A stretch of 8,516 nt of DNA from Pseudomonadales bacterium (GTDB lineage: Bacteria; Pseudomonadota; Gammaproteobacteria; Pseudomonadales; IMCC2047). Both the position numbers and the translations under genes were made by a program. The first letter of the stretch is position 1, and every line of letters begins with the position of its first letter. The DNA is taken from NCBI GenBank assembly GCA_021736745.1, contig JAIPFG010000126.1, forward strand, positions 1 through 8,516. Reading direction: 5' to 3'. The notes below the pieces were generated by a model. That model was not told where the DNA came from. It did no database searches and was given only the letters and a program-made list of their open reading frames with translations. Shown one piece after another: positions 1 through 6,541 of the stretch.

Positions 1-328
1 CCGCTAACTGTTGAAGGTTGCCGGTTTGCAGTGCGCCCTGATTAATCAGCCCGAGGGCGCGTTGGAAGGAGGTTTGTGTTCCTTGCCACCGATTGGAGTA
101 CGGGGCACTGTCTGGATGGCACCTCAGGCAAGGCCGGAAGCCAGCACTAGCGGCTTCAATTGCGCTCTTAAAATAAAGGACATTCTGTTCTTTTGGTGGA
201 ACTGCTGGGCAAATTGGGCGGCAGTATATCCTCGTTGTTTTTACGGCAGTAAAGAATAAACCATCAAACCTCGCATCTTTTGCCAAGCGAGCTTTTTCAT
301 AACTTGCGTGTTCTTTCGACGGGATCAT
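1..328 (-). CDS. Ada-type DNA repair protein, N-terminal part (cut by window edge)
   Basis: Reading leftward from an ATG at 328, an uninterrupted frame of 109 codons runs off the window. Residues about 18-82 match the Ada metal-binding and methyl-acceptor domain. Cys36, Cys40, Cys67 and Cys70 have the C-x3-C-x26-C-x2-C spacing of E. coli Ada (Cys38/42/69/72), inside typical TTRIYCRPIC and GFRPCLRCHPD contexts. In Ada the first of these cysteines takes methyl groups from DNA phosphotriesters and switches the protein into an activator. From about residue 86 the sequence (SFQRALGLINQGAL) looks like the first helix of an AraC-type helix-turn-helix. The W-x-GT linker before it resembles proteins where Ada and AraC domains are fused to an AlkA-type 3-methyladenine glycosylase. 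Whether the missing C-terminus is glycosylase, methyltransferase or nothing (AdaA) cannot be seen. There is no strong Shine-Dalgarno before the ATG, but the start fits the family alignment. It is transcribed divergently from pdxB. Confidence 0.9.
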   Translation of the reverse strand, partial: MIPSKEHASYEKARLAKDARFDGLFFTAVKTTRIYCRPICPAVPPKEQNVLYFKSAIEAASAGFRPCLRCHPDSAPYSNRWQGTQTSFQRALGLINQGALQTGNLQQLA

Positions 329-363
329 GGTTTGATTTTAATGGCCTGGGGAAAAATAACTAG

Positions 364-386
364 CCATAATCGGAACTCAATTATGG
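364..386. repeat. Inverted repeat in the ada-like/pdxB divergent spacer
   Basis: Perfect 7-bp arms, CCATAAT at 364-370 and ATTATGG at 380-386, flank a 9-bp spacer. The centre lies about 47 bp upstream of the ada-like start and about 164 bp upstream of pdxB. Its position suits a regulator operator for the repair gene, but the sequence does not match the E. coli Ada box as I remember it. A second short pair overlaps it (ATGGC 341-345 with GCCAT 363-367). I assign no protein to it. Confidence 0.35.
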
Positions 387-538
387 ATCCTGCAATATAT
401 CGGGAAAATTAAAAGATCGCTATCAAGTAATACTTTGCATGCAAGGGCGAGGATGATAGTGTCCCGGCAAGTGAGTAATAGACAAGAGTTGGTCAAAAAA
501 TTATTGGTGCTGATTAAAGAAATGATCACGATAACGCT

Positions 539-1717
539 ATGAAAATCATTGCAGACGAAAATATCAGTAAAGTCGAAGAGTTCTTTGTCGAACTAGGCGA
601 AGTGCAAACCCTGCCGGGACGCGCAATAACAAAGGAAACAGTAGCCCATGCCGATGTACTATTAGTACGCTCTGTCACGCCGGTAAATAAAGTTTTACTT
701 GAAGGTAGCTCAGTAAAATTTGTTGGCACTTGCACCATTGGCACAGATCATGTTGATCTGGACTACCTGAGAGATCAACAGATTGGTTTTGCCAGCGCGC
801 CAGGCTGTAATGCAGATGCCGTGGTCGATTATGTGATTTTCGCCCTGGCAGCTTTGGCGCTGAATAGGCATATTTCCCTGCAACAGAAAACACTAGGTAT
901 CGTTGGCCTTGGCAACGTCGGCAGTAGACTTAAGGCTCGGGCTGAAGCATTTGGGTTGAACTGCTTGTGTTGCGACCCACCTTTGCAACATCGGGGAGTG
1001 GAAGACCTTGTTCCCTTAGAGGCGCTTCTTGCAGAAGCAGATATTATTTCGTTGCACACGCCTTTAACTCATAGAGGTAAGGATGCTACGTATCATTTGC
1101 TTAATGCCGATAATCTACCTCAAATTAAGAGAGAGGGGATTCTGATTAACACTGCCCGCGGCCCAGTAGTTGATAATGTGGCTCTTAAACGGTTGTTAAG
1201 TGAACGTAAGGATATCTGTGCTGTGTTGGACGTTTGGGAGTCAGAGCCATCGATAGATGTTTCTTTGCTTGAGCAAGTCAGTTTGGCGACGCCACATATT
1301 GCCGGTTATAGCCTGGAGGGAAAGTTACGTGGTACGGCAATGATCTATCAGTCTGTTTGTGATTTTTTTGGGTGTGAGCAATTACCGTCCTTAGAAAAAC
1401 TATGGCCTGCCGAGAAAGAGGTTCGTCTAGAAAATTTAGTTGGTGAGTCCTGGGAAAAGCAGGTTTATCAAGTATTGCTTCAATGCTATGACATCCGCCA
1501 GGATAGTGCAGCGTTAAAAGCGCTGAAGACTTCAAATAAAAAGGACATAGGGACAGGGTTCGATCACCTGAGAAAGACGTATCCCATGCGCCGGGAATTG
1601 AAAAAGATAAAAATAATTAACCGTTCAATGTCTTCGCCATTATCGGAAAAGCTGACCGCACTGGGTCTTCTTCAGTCTTTTTCTTCGGAACTATCAAGTT
1701 CATCGCAAGCATTTTGA
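539..1717 (+). CDS. pdxB: 4-phosphoerythronate dehydrogenase PdxB
   Basis: PdxB is a cytoplasmic enzyme that oxidises 4-phospho-D-erythronate to 2-oxo-3-hydroxy-4-phosphobutanoate, the second step of the DXP-dependent route to pyridoxal 5'-phosphate. The 392 residues form a D-2-hydroxyacid dehydrogenase. The first part of the catalytic domain is at about 1-100, starting MKIIADENI as in known PdxBs. The nucleotide-binding fold carries GLGNVG at 123-128 and the acidic Asp146. The expected catalytic trio is present: Arg207 (NTARGP), Glu236 (VWESEP) and His253 (TPHIAGYSLEGK). A PdxB-specific C-terminal dimerisation region (about 285-375) ends in FDHLRKTYPMRRE and LTALGLL. The protein is some 12-14 residues longer than the roughly 378-380 usual in E. 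coli and Pseudomonas; the extra serine-rich tail is exactly the part that overlaps the convergent small gene. The ribosome site is weak (AAAGAAA, 516-522), yet the conserved N-terminus fixes the start. No terminator was seen after the stop. Confidence 0.96.
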   Translation: MKIIADENISKVEEFFVELGEVQTLPGRAITKETVAHADVLLVRSVTPVNKVLLEGSSVKFVGTCTIGTDHVDLDYLRDQQIGFASAPGCNADAVVDYVIFALAALALNRHISLQQKTLGIVGLGNVGSRLKARAEAFGLNCLCCDPPLQHRGVEDLVPLEALLAEADIISLHTPLTHRGKDATYHLLNADNLPQIKREGILINTARGPVVDNVALKRLLSERKDICAVLDVWESEPSIDVSLLEQVSLATPHIAGYSLEGKLRGTAMIYQSVCDFFGCEQLPSLEKLWPAEKEVRLENLVGESWEKQVYQVLLQCYDIRQDSAALKALKTSNKKDIGTGFDHLRKTYPMRRELKKIKIINRSMSSPLSEKLTALGLLQSFSSELSSSSQAF

Positions 1718-1836
1718 ATCATTTCTTCAGTGATAGGGATTTCTTCACCGTTCTCGTCGATCAAGGCGGCGCCATGAAAGTCTATGTCTTGAGTTTGCTC
1801 TTCCGAGGTTTTTTGATCTTGATCTGGCTGCGTCAT
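1672..1836 (-). CDS. Small acidic conserved protein, 54 aa, resembling the PA1571 family
   Basis: A 54-codon frame on the minus strand starts at an ATG at 1836 and ends with TGA at 1672-1674. The protein is strongly acidic and hydrophilic, with no signal peptide or membrane segment. It has a variable Gln/Asp-rich start (MTQPDQDQKTSEEQ), a core at residues 20-45 (FHGAALIDENGEEIPITEEMI then CDEL), and an acidic tail. From memory, that core (ID-x-x-G-x-EIPITEEMI) matches small uncharacterised proteins annotated as 'PA1571 family' in Pseudomonas and related bacteria. No function is known to me. Support beyond the core: a Shine-Dalgarno-like AGGA about 11 bases before the ATG, and a promoter with a perfect TATAAT about 45 bases upstream. 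It converges on pdxB and overlaps its 3' end by 46 bases. No terminator is obvious. The family name is less certain than the fact that this is a gene. Confidence 0.8.
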   Translation of the reverse strand: MTQPDQDQKTSEEQTQDIDFHGAALIDENGEEIPITEEMIQNACDELDSSEEKD

Positions 1837-1881
1837 AAATTGAACTATCCTGTTTGAGTGCAGAGCGAATGCCGAATAAAA

Positions 1882-1910
1882 ATTATAGCGGGTTATCAGG
1901 ATTTGAACAA
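1882..1910 (-). promoter_or_regulatory. Promoter of the 54-aa gene
   Basis: Read on the minus strand there is a -35-like TTGTTC (1910-1905), a 17-base spacer and a perfect -10 TATAAT (1887-1882). Transcription would start near 1875, giving a leader of about 39 bases before the ATG at 1836. The -10 and spacing are ideal for a sigma-70 promoter; the -35 matches consensus at only three positions. Confidence 0.65.
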
Positions 1911-1947
1911 AACTAAGTTGAGCTATAGCTAATAATATACATTAATT

Positions 1948-1978
1948 AAAATACATAATATTTTGTATTTTAATACAA
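1948..1978. repeat. Overlapping AT-rich palindromes upstream of the methyltransferase
   Basis: Two palindromes share a half-site. AAAATACA (1948-1955) is the reverse complement of TGTATTTT (1964-1971), with an 8-bp spacer. TTGTATT (1963-1969) is the reverse complement of AATACAA (1972-1978), with a 2-bp spacer. ATACAT also occurs twice as a direct repeat (1937-1942, 1952-1957). The cluster ends 20 bp before the methyltransferase ATG and lies upstream of the promoter of the divergent 54-aa gene. This suits an operator for a dimeric regulator, but such AT-rich sequence also forms palindromes by chance. Confidence 0.4.
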
Positions 1979-1997
1979 ATATATTGGTTTTTTAAAA

Positions 1998-2897
1998 ATG
2001 ATTTTTACTGCACTACAAAATTTTGATTGGACAACCAGAGAGCCGGGCCGGATATTTCATGGTCGAGGGCAACAACAACCCTTATTCAATAATATCGCTG
2101 TCGACTGGTTGCCTCCAGTTGTATTGATTACGCTATACAGAGAGGTAGAAAGCCCACTGCTAGAGCAGCTCACCGATGAATTGACAGCGTGTGCCGCAGA
2201 TAACATCTCATCAGTTCTTTTGCAGCGGCGGTTTAAAAAACCTGTCATTTTCGAGTGTCTGAGCGGGGGCCCAGTGGACAAACTGGTCGTGACGGAAGAC
2301 AACCTAAGCTACCAATTGGTGTTTGGTTCGGGGATACACACCGGATTATTCCTGGATATGGCGGTTGCGCGGCGATGGGTGCGCCAGCGAGCTAACGGCA
2401 AGCGGGTGTTGAATTTATTTTCATATACCTGTGCTTTCTCTGTCGCAGCAATAGCGGGACAGGCAGTATCAGTCGTTAACATTGATATGAGCAGCAATGC
2501 ATTGACTCGAGGCCGAGAGAATCATCGTTTAAATGCGCATCCTTTGGATAAGGTTTCCTTTTTCGCGCATGATATTTTTCGTTCATGGAGCAAACTAAAA
2601 CGTCATGGCCCGTATGATTTGATCGTGGTTGATCCGCCATCTTATCAGCCCGGAAGTTTTGTAACGGAAAAAGACTATCCTCGCCTCGTTGAGCGTTTGC
2701 CCGGTTTATTGATGCCGGGCGCCAAGGTGTTATTTTGTCTTAATGATCCGGTCAAGAGTGAATCGTATTTAAAGGCTATGGTTGCCGCCCACTCCCACCA
2801 ATTGATATTTCAGGAACGTCTGGATAATCTTTCGGCATTTGGGGATGTTGACTCTGATGGCGCACTGAAAGTGTTGATTTATCAATACCCGAAATAG
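1998..2897 (+). CDS. Class I SAM-dependent methyltransferase, RlmI-like (COG1092-type)
   Basis: This 299-residue protein has the order of motifs seen in the RlmI/RlmL-C group of rRNA methyltransferases. GIHTGLFLDM (112-121) corresponds to the GxxTGxxLDQ segment that leads into the fold. Motif I is VLNLFSYTCAFSVAA (137-151), a TCAFS variant of the usual TGGFS or TCGFS. The acidic end of motif II is Asp163 (VVNIDMSSNAL), followed by the RENHRLN helix. Motif IV is DPPSY (212-216). The first 95 or so residues resemble the small domain before the catalytic fold; the N-terminal PUA RNA-binding domain of E. coli RlmI (about 396 aa) is missing. The SCSG cysteine motif of RlmI is replaced by FCLND (246-250), so a 5-methylcytosine product should not be assumed. 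The substrate is unknown. No clear Shine-Dalgarno precedes the ATG; the upstream bases are an A/T run, so the exact start is less certain. It appears to be transcribed alone. Confidence 0.85.
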   Translation: MIFTALQNFDWTTREPGRIFHGRGQQQPLFNNIAVDWLPPVVLITLYREVESPLLEQLTDELTACAADNISSVLLQRRFKKPVIFECLSGGPVDKLVVTEDNLSYQLVFGSGIHTGLFLDMAVARRWVRQRANGKRVLNLFSYTCAFSVAAIAGQAVSVVNIDMSSNALTRGRENHRLNAHPLDKVSFFAHDIFRSWSKLKRHGPYDLIVVDPPSYQPGSFVTEKDYPRLVERLPGLLMPGAKVLFCLNDPVKSESYLKAMVAAHSHQLIFQERLDNLSAFGDVDSDGALKVLIYQYPK

Positions 2898-3011
2898 TAT
2901 AGGTTGAGTACTTAATTAAAGAATTGGTCCGGTTCTTTGAATCCCGTTAAGATCAATTTCCTCCAATGATGGTCGAAGCATTATTCTACTGATATAGTTT
3001 AATCTGAATGT

Positions 3012-3025
3012 GAGAGGTAATGATG
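3012..3025 (+). promoter_or_regulatory. Ribosome binding site deciding the msrB start
   Basis: GAGAGG at 3012-3017 is followed by two consecutive in-frame ATGs at 3020 and 3023. The spacing is only 2 bases to the first and 5 to the second, so initiation at 3023 (protein MDKIIK..., 132 aa) is more likely than at 3020. Confidence 0.6.
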
Positions 3026-3421
3026 GATAAGATAATAAAATCAGAACAAGAGTGGGCCAAAAAATTAACCCCTGAGCAATTTGAAATTTGCCGTAAAAAG
3101 GGTACTGAACGCGCCTTTACGGGTAAGTACCATGACTGCAAAATACCGGGAATTTATCATTGCGCCTGCTGTGGCATTGAATTATTCGATGCTGCCAACA
3201 AATATGACTCGGGCTCAGGATGGCCCAGCTTTTGGCAGCCAGTCAACCCTGAAAATGTAGCCGAAGCAGCCGATGACAGTATGTTCACGCGCAGAACGGA
3301 GGTCTTATGTAATGCTTGTGACGCCCACCTTGGACATGTCTTTGAGGACGGTCCCCAGCCCACAGGTTTACGTTATTGCATCAATTCTGCCTCGTTGATT
3401 TTAGAGCCAAAAGATAAATAG
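3020..3421 (+). CDS. msrB: Peptide-methionine (R)-S-oxide reductase MsrB
   Basis: MsrB reduces the R isomer of methionine sulfoxide in proteins, repairing oxidative damage with electrons usually from thioredoxin. The 133-residue length is typical of a single-domain cytosolic MsrB, with no signal peptide or fused MsrA. Numbering from the first ATG, the structural zinc site is Cys48/Cys51 (CACC) and Cys97/Cys100 (CNAC). The SGWPSF segment is at 66-71, HLGHVF at 103-108, and the catalytic cysteine is Cys120 in RYCINSASL. The position that carries the resolving cysteine in E. coli-type enzymes (KYDSGCGWPSF) is Ser66 here, so regeneration must use another cysteine or direct reduction, as in many MsrBs. 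A -10-like TATAGT (2993-2998) lies just upstream but lacks a good -35. The M16C protease gene follows 52 bp downstream in the same direction and may be cotranscribed. Confidence 0.96.
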   Translation: MMDKIIKSEQEWAKKLTPEQFEICRKKGTERAFTGKYHDCKIPGIYHCACCGIELFDAANKYDSGSGWPSFWQPVNPENVAEAADDSMFTRRTEVLCNACDAHLGHVFEDGPQPTGLRYCINSASLILEPKDK

Positions 3422-3473
3422 TCTGATGATGGGACACCTTAATAAACTGACACAAAGGATTTAAAACCACGCA

Positions 3474-6437
3474 ATGACAACTCAGCCCAACAATGCTCCT
3501 GACGTACCTTCTACCCATTCATCTTTCCGCTGGCTGCGGAATCAGCATATCCAATCATTAAATCTGGAAGTGCAGGCATTTGAGCATAAAAAAACCGGTG
3601 CTTTACATTACCACTTAGCAGCAGACAATCCTGAGAATGTCTTCCTCGTCGCTCTTCGAACGATCCCAACGGATTCTAGTGGCGTAGCGCATATCCTGGA
3701 ACATACGGCACTTTGTGGCAGTGAAAAATATCCAGTTCGAGATCCTTTCTTTATGATGCTGAGACGTTCGTTGAATACTTTTATGAACGCGTTTACCAGC
3801 TCTGATTGGACAGCGTATCCTTTTGCGTCTCAAAATCAGAAAGACTTTTATAACCTGCTGGATGTGTATCTTGATGCCGTATTTTTTTCGCGCCTGGATC
3901 CGCTGGATTTTGCTCAGGAGGGTCATCGTATTGAATTTGCTGAATCGGGTAACACGGAATCCGATTTAATCTACAAAGGTGTAGTGTTTAATGAAATGAA
4001 GGGCGCCATGAGCTCTCCGGTATCGGTATTATGGCAAACTTTGTCAAAATACCTTTATCCGACGACCACCTATCACTTTAATAGCGGCGGTGAGCCTGAT
4101 GATATCCCTGATTTAACTTACGAGCAGTTGCTGTCGTTTTATAAAACACATTACCACCCAAGTAATGCCGTGTTTATGACCTATGGCGATATACCGGCAG
4201 TTGAATTACAACAACGTATCCATGAGAGTGCGCTGGTGCGATTTGATGCACTGGATAGGCAGATCTGCGTAACGGATGAAAAGCGTTACCATGCCCCGGT
4301 TTTAGTTGAAGAAAAATACGCAACGGATGAAGGTGGCGAAGGAAAAACGCACTTGGTACTCGGTTGGTTATTAGGTCAAAGTATCGACCTGCAAAAGCAG
4401 TTGGAAGCCCATCTATTGTCTAATGTTTTGTTGAATGATAGTGCTTCGCCATTGCGTAAAGCGCTGGAAACAACGGATATTGGCAGTGCGCCTTCTCCGC
4501 TCTGTGGTCTTGAGGACTCTAATCGTGAAATGTGTTTTGTGTGTGGGCTGGAAGGAAGTGATGCGGATAAAGCAAAGGAGTTTGAACAGCTAGTCGAGAC
4601 TGTGCTTTTGGAAGTGGCGGAGAAAGGGGTTGCACAGGACCGTGTTGAAGCCGTTTTGCATCAGCTTGAATTGAGCCAGCGGGAAATACGAGGGGATGGC
4701 TATCCTTATGGCTTGCAGTTAATCCTTTCCGGTTTGCCGACAGCGGTCCATCGAGGCGACCCTATCTCAATACTTAATCTGGATCCGGTGCTGGCTAACC
4801 TGCATGAAAAAATCAAAGATCCTGCTTATCTAAAAAGTCTTGTTAAAGAATTGTTGCTGGATAACCGCCATCGTGTGCGTTTGTCATTAGTCCCAGACAC
4901 TGAGTTGAGCCACCGAAAACAAATGGCTGAGGCAAAGCGTTTGGCCAAAATCAAGGCTAATTTAACCGATAAGGACAAGCAAAGAATCATTGAGCAAAGT
5001 GAAGCACTGGCTGAACGACAGGTGCGGGAAGATAGTGCGGATATTTTGCCGAAAGTAGGTATTTCCGACGTACCGGCCAAGATGAAAATACCCCAGCCGG
5101 AAAAACTGATGGAAATAGCTGGCCAGCCACTGACTTACTATGCGCAGGGCACAAATGGTTTAGTTTATCAGCAAGTCGTTTATGAATTGCCACAATTGGA
5201 TCAAGAACTGCAGGATCTGATCCCTTATTACAGTACTTGTTTGACGGAATTAGGCTGCGGTGATCTTGATTACTTGCAGGTACAGGAGTGGCAGTCGAGC
5301 GTTTCAGGGGGTATTCATGCCCATGCCCAGATACGTGGAGCGATCGATGATGAGCAGTCAGCAAGAGGGTATTTCACGTTATCGGCAAAGGCGCTGACAC
5401 GAAACCATTCCGGCTTATCAGCGTTAGTCTATAAAACATTACAGGAAGCTCGGTTTGATGAGTTAGAGCGCATCCAGGATATCATTGCTCAAAAGCGGGC
5501 ACAGGCTGAACAAAGCGTAACGGGCAGTGGCCATCTGCTGGCAATGACAGCAGCGTGTAGCGGAATGAGTCCGGTGGCTGCGCTCAATCACAGATTGTCT
5601 GGGTTAGCGGGAATTAAATCCCTTAAGACGTTAGATGAGAGTTTTAAGGATGAAACCAATCGAGTCGAAAACATTCAGTCTGTGGCTGACAAAATGCAAC
5701 AAATTCATCAGCAGATGACAGGTTCAGCAAAACAGTTTTTGCTTATTGGTGAGTCGGATGCTCGAGAGTCGCTCTTGCCTGAGTTAGAGCAGGTATGGGC
5801 TAATGATGAGACCTCTCGGTTACCGGCTGGTACATTAGCACTACCTTTCGTTCGCAAACAGGTGCATCAACTTTGGACTACCAGCACGCAGGTTAATTTT
5901 TGTGCGAAAGCTTATCCAACGGTACCGACTGAGCACCCGGATGCCGTAGCCCTCACGGTTTTAGGCGAATACCTAAAAAATGGTTACTTACATCGAGCCA
6001 TTAGAGAAAAAGGGGGTGCCTATGGATCCAGTGCTAATCAGGATTCGGCAATTGCGGCGTTTCGTTTTAGTTCATATCGTGATCCTCGATTACAAGAGAC
6101 ATTGGATGATATGGATGCTGCCCTGGAATGGCTGTTGAATGAGAAGCACCATTCTCGGTTGCTAGAAGAGGCAATTTTGGGGGTGATTAGTTCGATCGAT
6201 AAACCGGGCTCTCCTGCGGGAGAGGCTAAGCAAGCCTTCCACAATAGTTTATTTGGGCGCACTCCGGAGCAAAGAGCGGCTTTTCGGCAGCGAATTCTGG
6301 ATGTTAAACATGAAGATTTGTTGCGCGTCGGCTCGACTTACCTGCTTCCTGAAAAAGCAAGTGTGGCTGTGATTACAAGTGTAGAGCAGATTGGCGGGAT
6401 TAAGGATCAAGATCGTTATCAGCTATTTAAACTATGA
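3474..6437 (+). CDS. M16C-family zinc metalloprotease (PreP-like, insulinase superfamily)
   Basis: The 987-residue length and domain order fit the M16C 'peptidasome' proteases such as PreP, which enclose and degrade unfolded peptides in a closed chamber. The inverted zinc motif HxxEH is HILEH at 73-77 (His73, His77, catalytic Glu76). The distal zinc ligand is Glu174 in FNEMKGAMSSP. The flanking LCGSEKYPVRDPF (80-92) and the LNTFMNAFTSSDWTAYPF stretch are highly typical. A charged helical linker at about 480-525 joins the two halves. The C-terminal half holds the Arg/Tyr pair that closes the active site, Arg844 and Tyr850 in REKGGAYG, with the six-residue spacing known from plant PreP. There is no signal peptide, so it is probably cytosolic. 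The only near Shine-Dalgarno (AAGGA, 3455-3459) is 14 bases from the ATG, which is long, but no other in-frame start is available nearby. A strong terminator follows the stop. Substrates in bacteria are not well defined. Confidence 0.95.
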   Translation: MTTQPNNAPDVPSTHSSFRWLRNQHIQSLNLEVQAFEHKKTGALHYHLAADNPENVFLVALRTIPTDSSGVAHILEHTALCGSEKYPVRDPFFMMLRRSLNTFMNAFTSSDWTAYPFASQNQKDFYNLLDVYLDAVFFSRLDPLDFAQEGHRIEFAESGNTESDLIYKGVVFNEMKGAMSSPVSVLWQTLSKYLYPTTTYHFNSGGEPDDIPDLTYEQLLSFYKTHYHPSNAVFMTYGDIPAVELQQRIHESALVRFDALDRQICVTDEKRYHAPVLVEEKYATDEGGEGKTHLVLGWLLGQSIDLQKQLEAHLLSNVLLNDSASPLRKALETTDIGSAPSPLCGLEDSNREMCFVCGLEGSDADKAKEFEQLVETVLLEVAEKGVAQDRVEAVLHQLELSQREIRGDGYPYGLQLILSGLPTAVHRGDPISILNLDPVLANLHEKIKDPAYLKSLVKELLLDNRHRVRLSLVPDTELSHRKQMAEAKRLAKIKANLTDKDKQRIIEQSEALAERQVREDSADILPKVGISDVPAKMKIPQPEKLMEIAGQPLTYYAQGTNGLVYQQVVYELPQLDQELQDLIPYYSTCLTELGCGDLDYLQVQEWQSSVSGGIHAHAQIRGAIDDEQSARGYFTLSAKALTRNHSGLSALVYKTLQEARFDELERIQDIIAQKRAQAEQSVTGSGHLLAMTAACSGMSPVAALNHRLSGLAGIKSLKTLDESFKDETNRVENIQSVADKMQQIHQQMTGSAKQFLLIGESDARESLLPELEQVWANDETSRLPAGTLALPFVRKQVHQLWTTSTQVNFCAKAYPTVPTEHPDAVALTVLGEYLKNGYLHRAIREKGGAYGSSANQDSAIAAFRFSSYRDPRLQETLDDMDAALEWLLNEKHHSRLLEEAILGVISSIDKPGSPAGEAKQAFHNSLFGRTPEQRAAFRQRILDVKHEDLLRVGSTYLLPEKASVAVITSVEQIGGIKDQDRYQLFKL

Positions 6438-6475
6438 TAACGAAAATTTCAGAGTAATCTGGGAGCGGCTCCAAT

Positions 6476-6506
6476 AAAAAGGCCAAGTAATTAGCTTGGC
6501 CTTTTT
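6476..6506. terminator. Bidirectional Rho-independent terminator between the protease gene and gltA
   Basis: A perfect 12-bp stem pairs 6476-6487 (five A then GGCCAAG) with 6495-6506 (CTTGGCC then five T) around a 7-base loop. The symmetric A and T runs allow termination on either strand. It lies 38 bp after the protease stop and 35 bp after the gltA stop, as expected between convergent genes. Confidence 0.92.
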
Positions 6507-6541
6507 ATCAATGTGCGATGAAGCTGGTTATGTCCGGCTTA

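Noticed and set aside
11..259. Forward-strand open frame of 82 codons
   Set aside because: It lies opposite the Ada-type coding frame, which has the exact four-cysteine zinc motif; the forward frame has no recognisable content.
435..444. Ten-base palindrome TTGCATGCAA in the spacer upstream of pdxB
   Set aside because: Short perfect palindromes of this size are expected by chance, and no promoter element or repeat partner is placed sensibly around it.
2918..2938. Hairpin AAAGAA/TTCTTT after the methyltransferase gene, considered as a terminator
   Set aside because: The stem is short and AT-only with a 9-base loop, and no T run follows.
3615..3926. Minus-strand open frame of 103 codons inside the M16C protease gene
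   Set aside because: It lies opposite the zinc-motif region of a strongly conserved protease and is explained as a shadow frame.
4987..5364. Minus-strand open frame of 125 codons
   Set aside because: It is entirely antisense to the protease gene, with no recognisable motif.
6462..6472. Small inverted repeat GGAGC-G-GCTCC just before the terminator
   Set aside because: The one-base centre leaves a very short stem after allowing for a loop, and the strong terminator next to it already explains transcript ending.
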